DNA of 64,000 nucleotides, from the NCBI GenBank assembly GCA_011037195.1, contig JAAEAF010006082.1:1-64000 (forward strand). The letters are read 5' to 3'. Positions 58,001 through 61,000 of this stretch are shown one piece after another (positions within the stretch are counted from its first letter, which is position 1; each line of letters opens with the position of its first letter). Below the pieces are notes generated by a model, which did not search any database, was not told where the DNA came from, and worked only from the letters and a program-made list of their open reading frames with translations. The DNA comes from Triatoma infestans (taxonomy: Eukaryota; Arthropoda; Insecta; Hemiptera; Reduviidae). The translations under genes and the position numbers were made by a program.

Positions 58001-61000
58001 TTCGAGTTACACTCACACATGCACACCATTTTCTAGAAACCACTTTTTTGGACTCAGGGGACCTCAAAATGTGTAATACTCGATATCGAAAATTTGACAC
58101 GATTACAATATTCCTCTATCAGCAGTTAGAGAAAGTAAAAATTACAGTAAGTTCAAACATATTTCGTTCACATTCTATTAAAAGACGGGACAAGAAGGTT
58201 TTGGTAAAAATCAGTATCCCGAAAACAACATTTCGCCGAAAGAATTTTCCATTTTTTTTTCAAATTTGACGAAATGCTAGATAATGAAAACGAACCCGAT
58301 TTTCTTTAAACTTGGTAGGAACATCAATTACTAATATTCTGAGGCTACATCTTTTATTCGAATAATTTTTCCAGAAAAATAGATTTTTTCGAGGCCGTAG
58401 GGCGCTGTGACGTCAGTTTTCCCGATAAGCTGCCAGGTCTTTACTTTGGAGATTCTTCCGTCGATAAATTACTAAACGCAAAAATGTGTCTACAACACAT
58501 TACGGAGTGAAGAAAATCAGTTAACCGGAAGTTGTGACATTTTACTGAATGGATTTTTCTTTTCTTTTTTCTAATTAATTGAAAATATATATATATATCT
58601 GTATTTACGCAATATAAAAAGACGCTTGAGGCTACAGTGTCTACATACACTCAACAGAGCTAAAAAACAATTAATCAATCTGAATAGAGGGAAGGAAACA
58701 CTGTTATGTGCTAAGGAAAATCAAATAAAAAATCTTATGTCTTAATTTACCAATAAGTATTTACTATTTGGTTCTCATGCTTTGGTCTAGCGGCTAGCGC
58801 AATCGCCTTTGGCCGAGAATTCGGGGTTCGTTTCCCGTAAGGGCAAAGTCGTGTTGGCCCAGTATCGTGAGAAAAAGAGGAAAGCTACAGTGTAGCGCAC
58901 CTAGGTAGCGAAGGCCGGAAATAAACGGCGAGGGAACCTCGGTGTGCTAACACGCCCCCCAATAAAAATCGCCGTCTTGGCCCTTCATGGGCTGTTGCGC
59001 CATTGTTTTTACTATTTGTTGTGGTTGAGTCCGCAGAGCTGGAAAGTATCAAAGATATTTTCCGTGATAGCCTGCTTCAATCTGTAGTCATCGACCGGTT
59101 TCGGGCGTTCGTATCATCAGGATGTCTTGATAAAACAGTGTGATAACACCCACTTGCAGACAGCAAGGAACAAAATATATATTAAAATATATTTGTGCAT
59201 CTGAAATATAACATAAAAGTCGGCTACCGTTAAATCACTTTTAAACACAGTTTATAAACTACCTGATTTTACTCTATGCAACTCTGTGTTATCACACTGT
59301 TTTATCAAGACATCTTGACCGATAGGTGAACTCCCGAAACCAGTCCATTACCACAGAATGAAGCAGGCTCTCGGAAAATATCTCCGATGATTAAAATTTC
59401 AGATCATGTTTAGGCTGGCATATTGTTACTCTTCGTGGATTCATTGCTAAAAATTATTTATGTTTGTTGCATTTCTTACATTTAGAGTTCTGTGACTTAT
59501 ACTACAGGCCACTCAGTAGCGATGTTGTGCTTCTGCTTAAAGAAGCATACAAAAAAAATTGACCGCAATATAGCCTGACTACTGTGTAACTAACAGAAAA
59601 CAGCTGCGCAGGTAAGACGTCATCTTCTTCCGACAGTGCGAATTTTAATTCTTCAACTCCTAGTATTTATTTATATTACAAAAATAAGCTACAGTAAAAA
59701 AAATCAATTTAAAAACAAATTAAAATTAAATGACAGTGTGTGTAAACAAGAAAAAAAAAACAAGTACAATTACTATGCCTAGAGCCATTTCAAGCAATAA
59801 ACATTCTTTGTGTTGTATTGCGAAACTGCTGTCTCGTCTAGCGACCCAACACATATAGCGCCCTCTTGATGTTCAATAGTTTGGCGAATTATTTCAAAAC
59901 AAATATTTATACAAGAGATTAATCGATGACTTCAGGAGCTTTCCCAACGATTACTTTTCAAATTTCTGGATGTAATTCAGACATCTGCCATGTCCGTTCA
60001 ACTGGGTCCTGCCCATGTTCAAACACGATCAACATTCCACACAATAATGCAATGGTGACATCAAAATAGTGCAGCAGTTGCACTTGTGGTATAGTATCGG
60101 AAAAATACACCACAGCTTGCCAAATTTCTGTATTCAACACTGTATTTTCAAATTCCTGTACTTCTACACAGATATACGATGCTCAATACCCAAAGACAAA
60201 ACCACAAGAGAGTGGTATATAAACTATCGGCTGTAACCAAATTGGCTTAGTAGCCACCCACTCGCTCTCTCACACACACATGGACAGGGTCGATAACTGA
60301 ATGGAAAGATAAACAAATCATTAAGATAGAATGGTGGTAGTTAAGAACCAGAAGAGGAACTGGTCAAGCGGAAGTATGCCAACACACTCTGCCAAAGAGA
60401 TATACCAGACCAGAACTACAGGAGTTACTATCTGATGCAAACTGAAAACGTCCATGTAAATAAATCACTCTATCTAGCTACCCATCTGCAATTGCATGTA
60501 CCAATTTTCTCGCCGGTTTAGTGAACTGAGAAAATTGTTTTTTTGTTTGTATTTCTCAGTACAAATACTATATTTTGTAAATTTCCTCAGTATGTTGACT
60601 TTCTGAATAAAAAAAAAAATCTGGTGTGGAACACTCACTCGACTTTCTCTCAATGGAGTTTAACAGAGTTGAAATTTACAAATTTTCTTCAGACATAATT
60701 TTTACTAAATGTTTACTTTTTGTCTTCAATTTTCCATCAATGGCAGAATATAAAGGAAAATAAAATGACTTCTTTGAAGAAAGCATAATGCACTCCCCCC
60801 TTCACACAAAACTCCTTTAAATGAATATCTCGGAACAAAGTTTCACAAAATAAAAGTGATAGATCTCTATATTCACAGTTGGTACACCAAATTTAATGAA
60901 ATCCGTCGGTGTATTCATGGAGAAAATCAGACAACTGGAAAAAAAAAACTGCTCAGTAAAAACGGCACAGCCCGCCCCCCCAAACTAAAAAAAAACACTT

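Noticed and set aside
58771..58845. Genuine tRNA gene
   Set aside because: A and B boxes are present, but the acceptor stem and anticodon arm do not fold as a tRNA, and flanking target duplications extend around a 237-bp unit. SINE is the better call.
59958..60140. 60-codon minus-strand open frame (IWQAVVYFSDTIPQVQ)
   Set aside because: Considered as a missing exon of the Ig/DB/FN3 gene. The phase chain from 61854 to 52896 is already complete and the sequence has no Ig or linker character.
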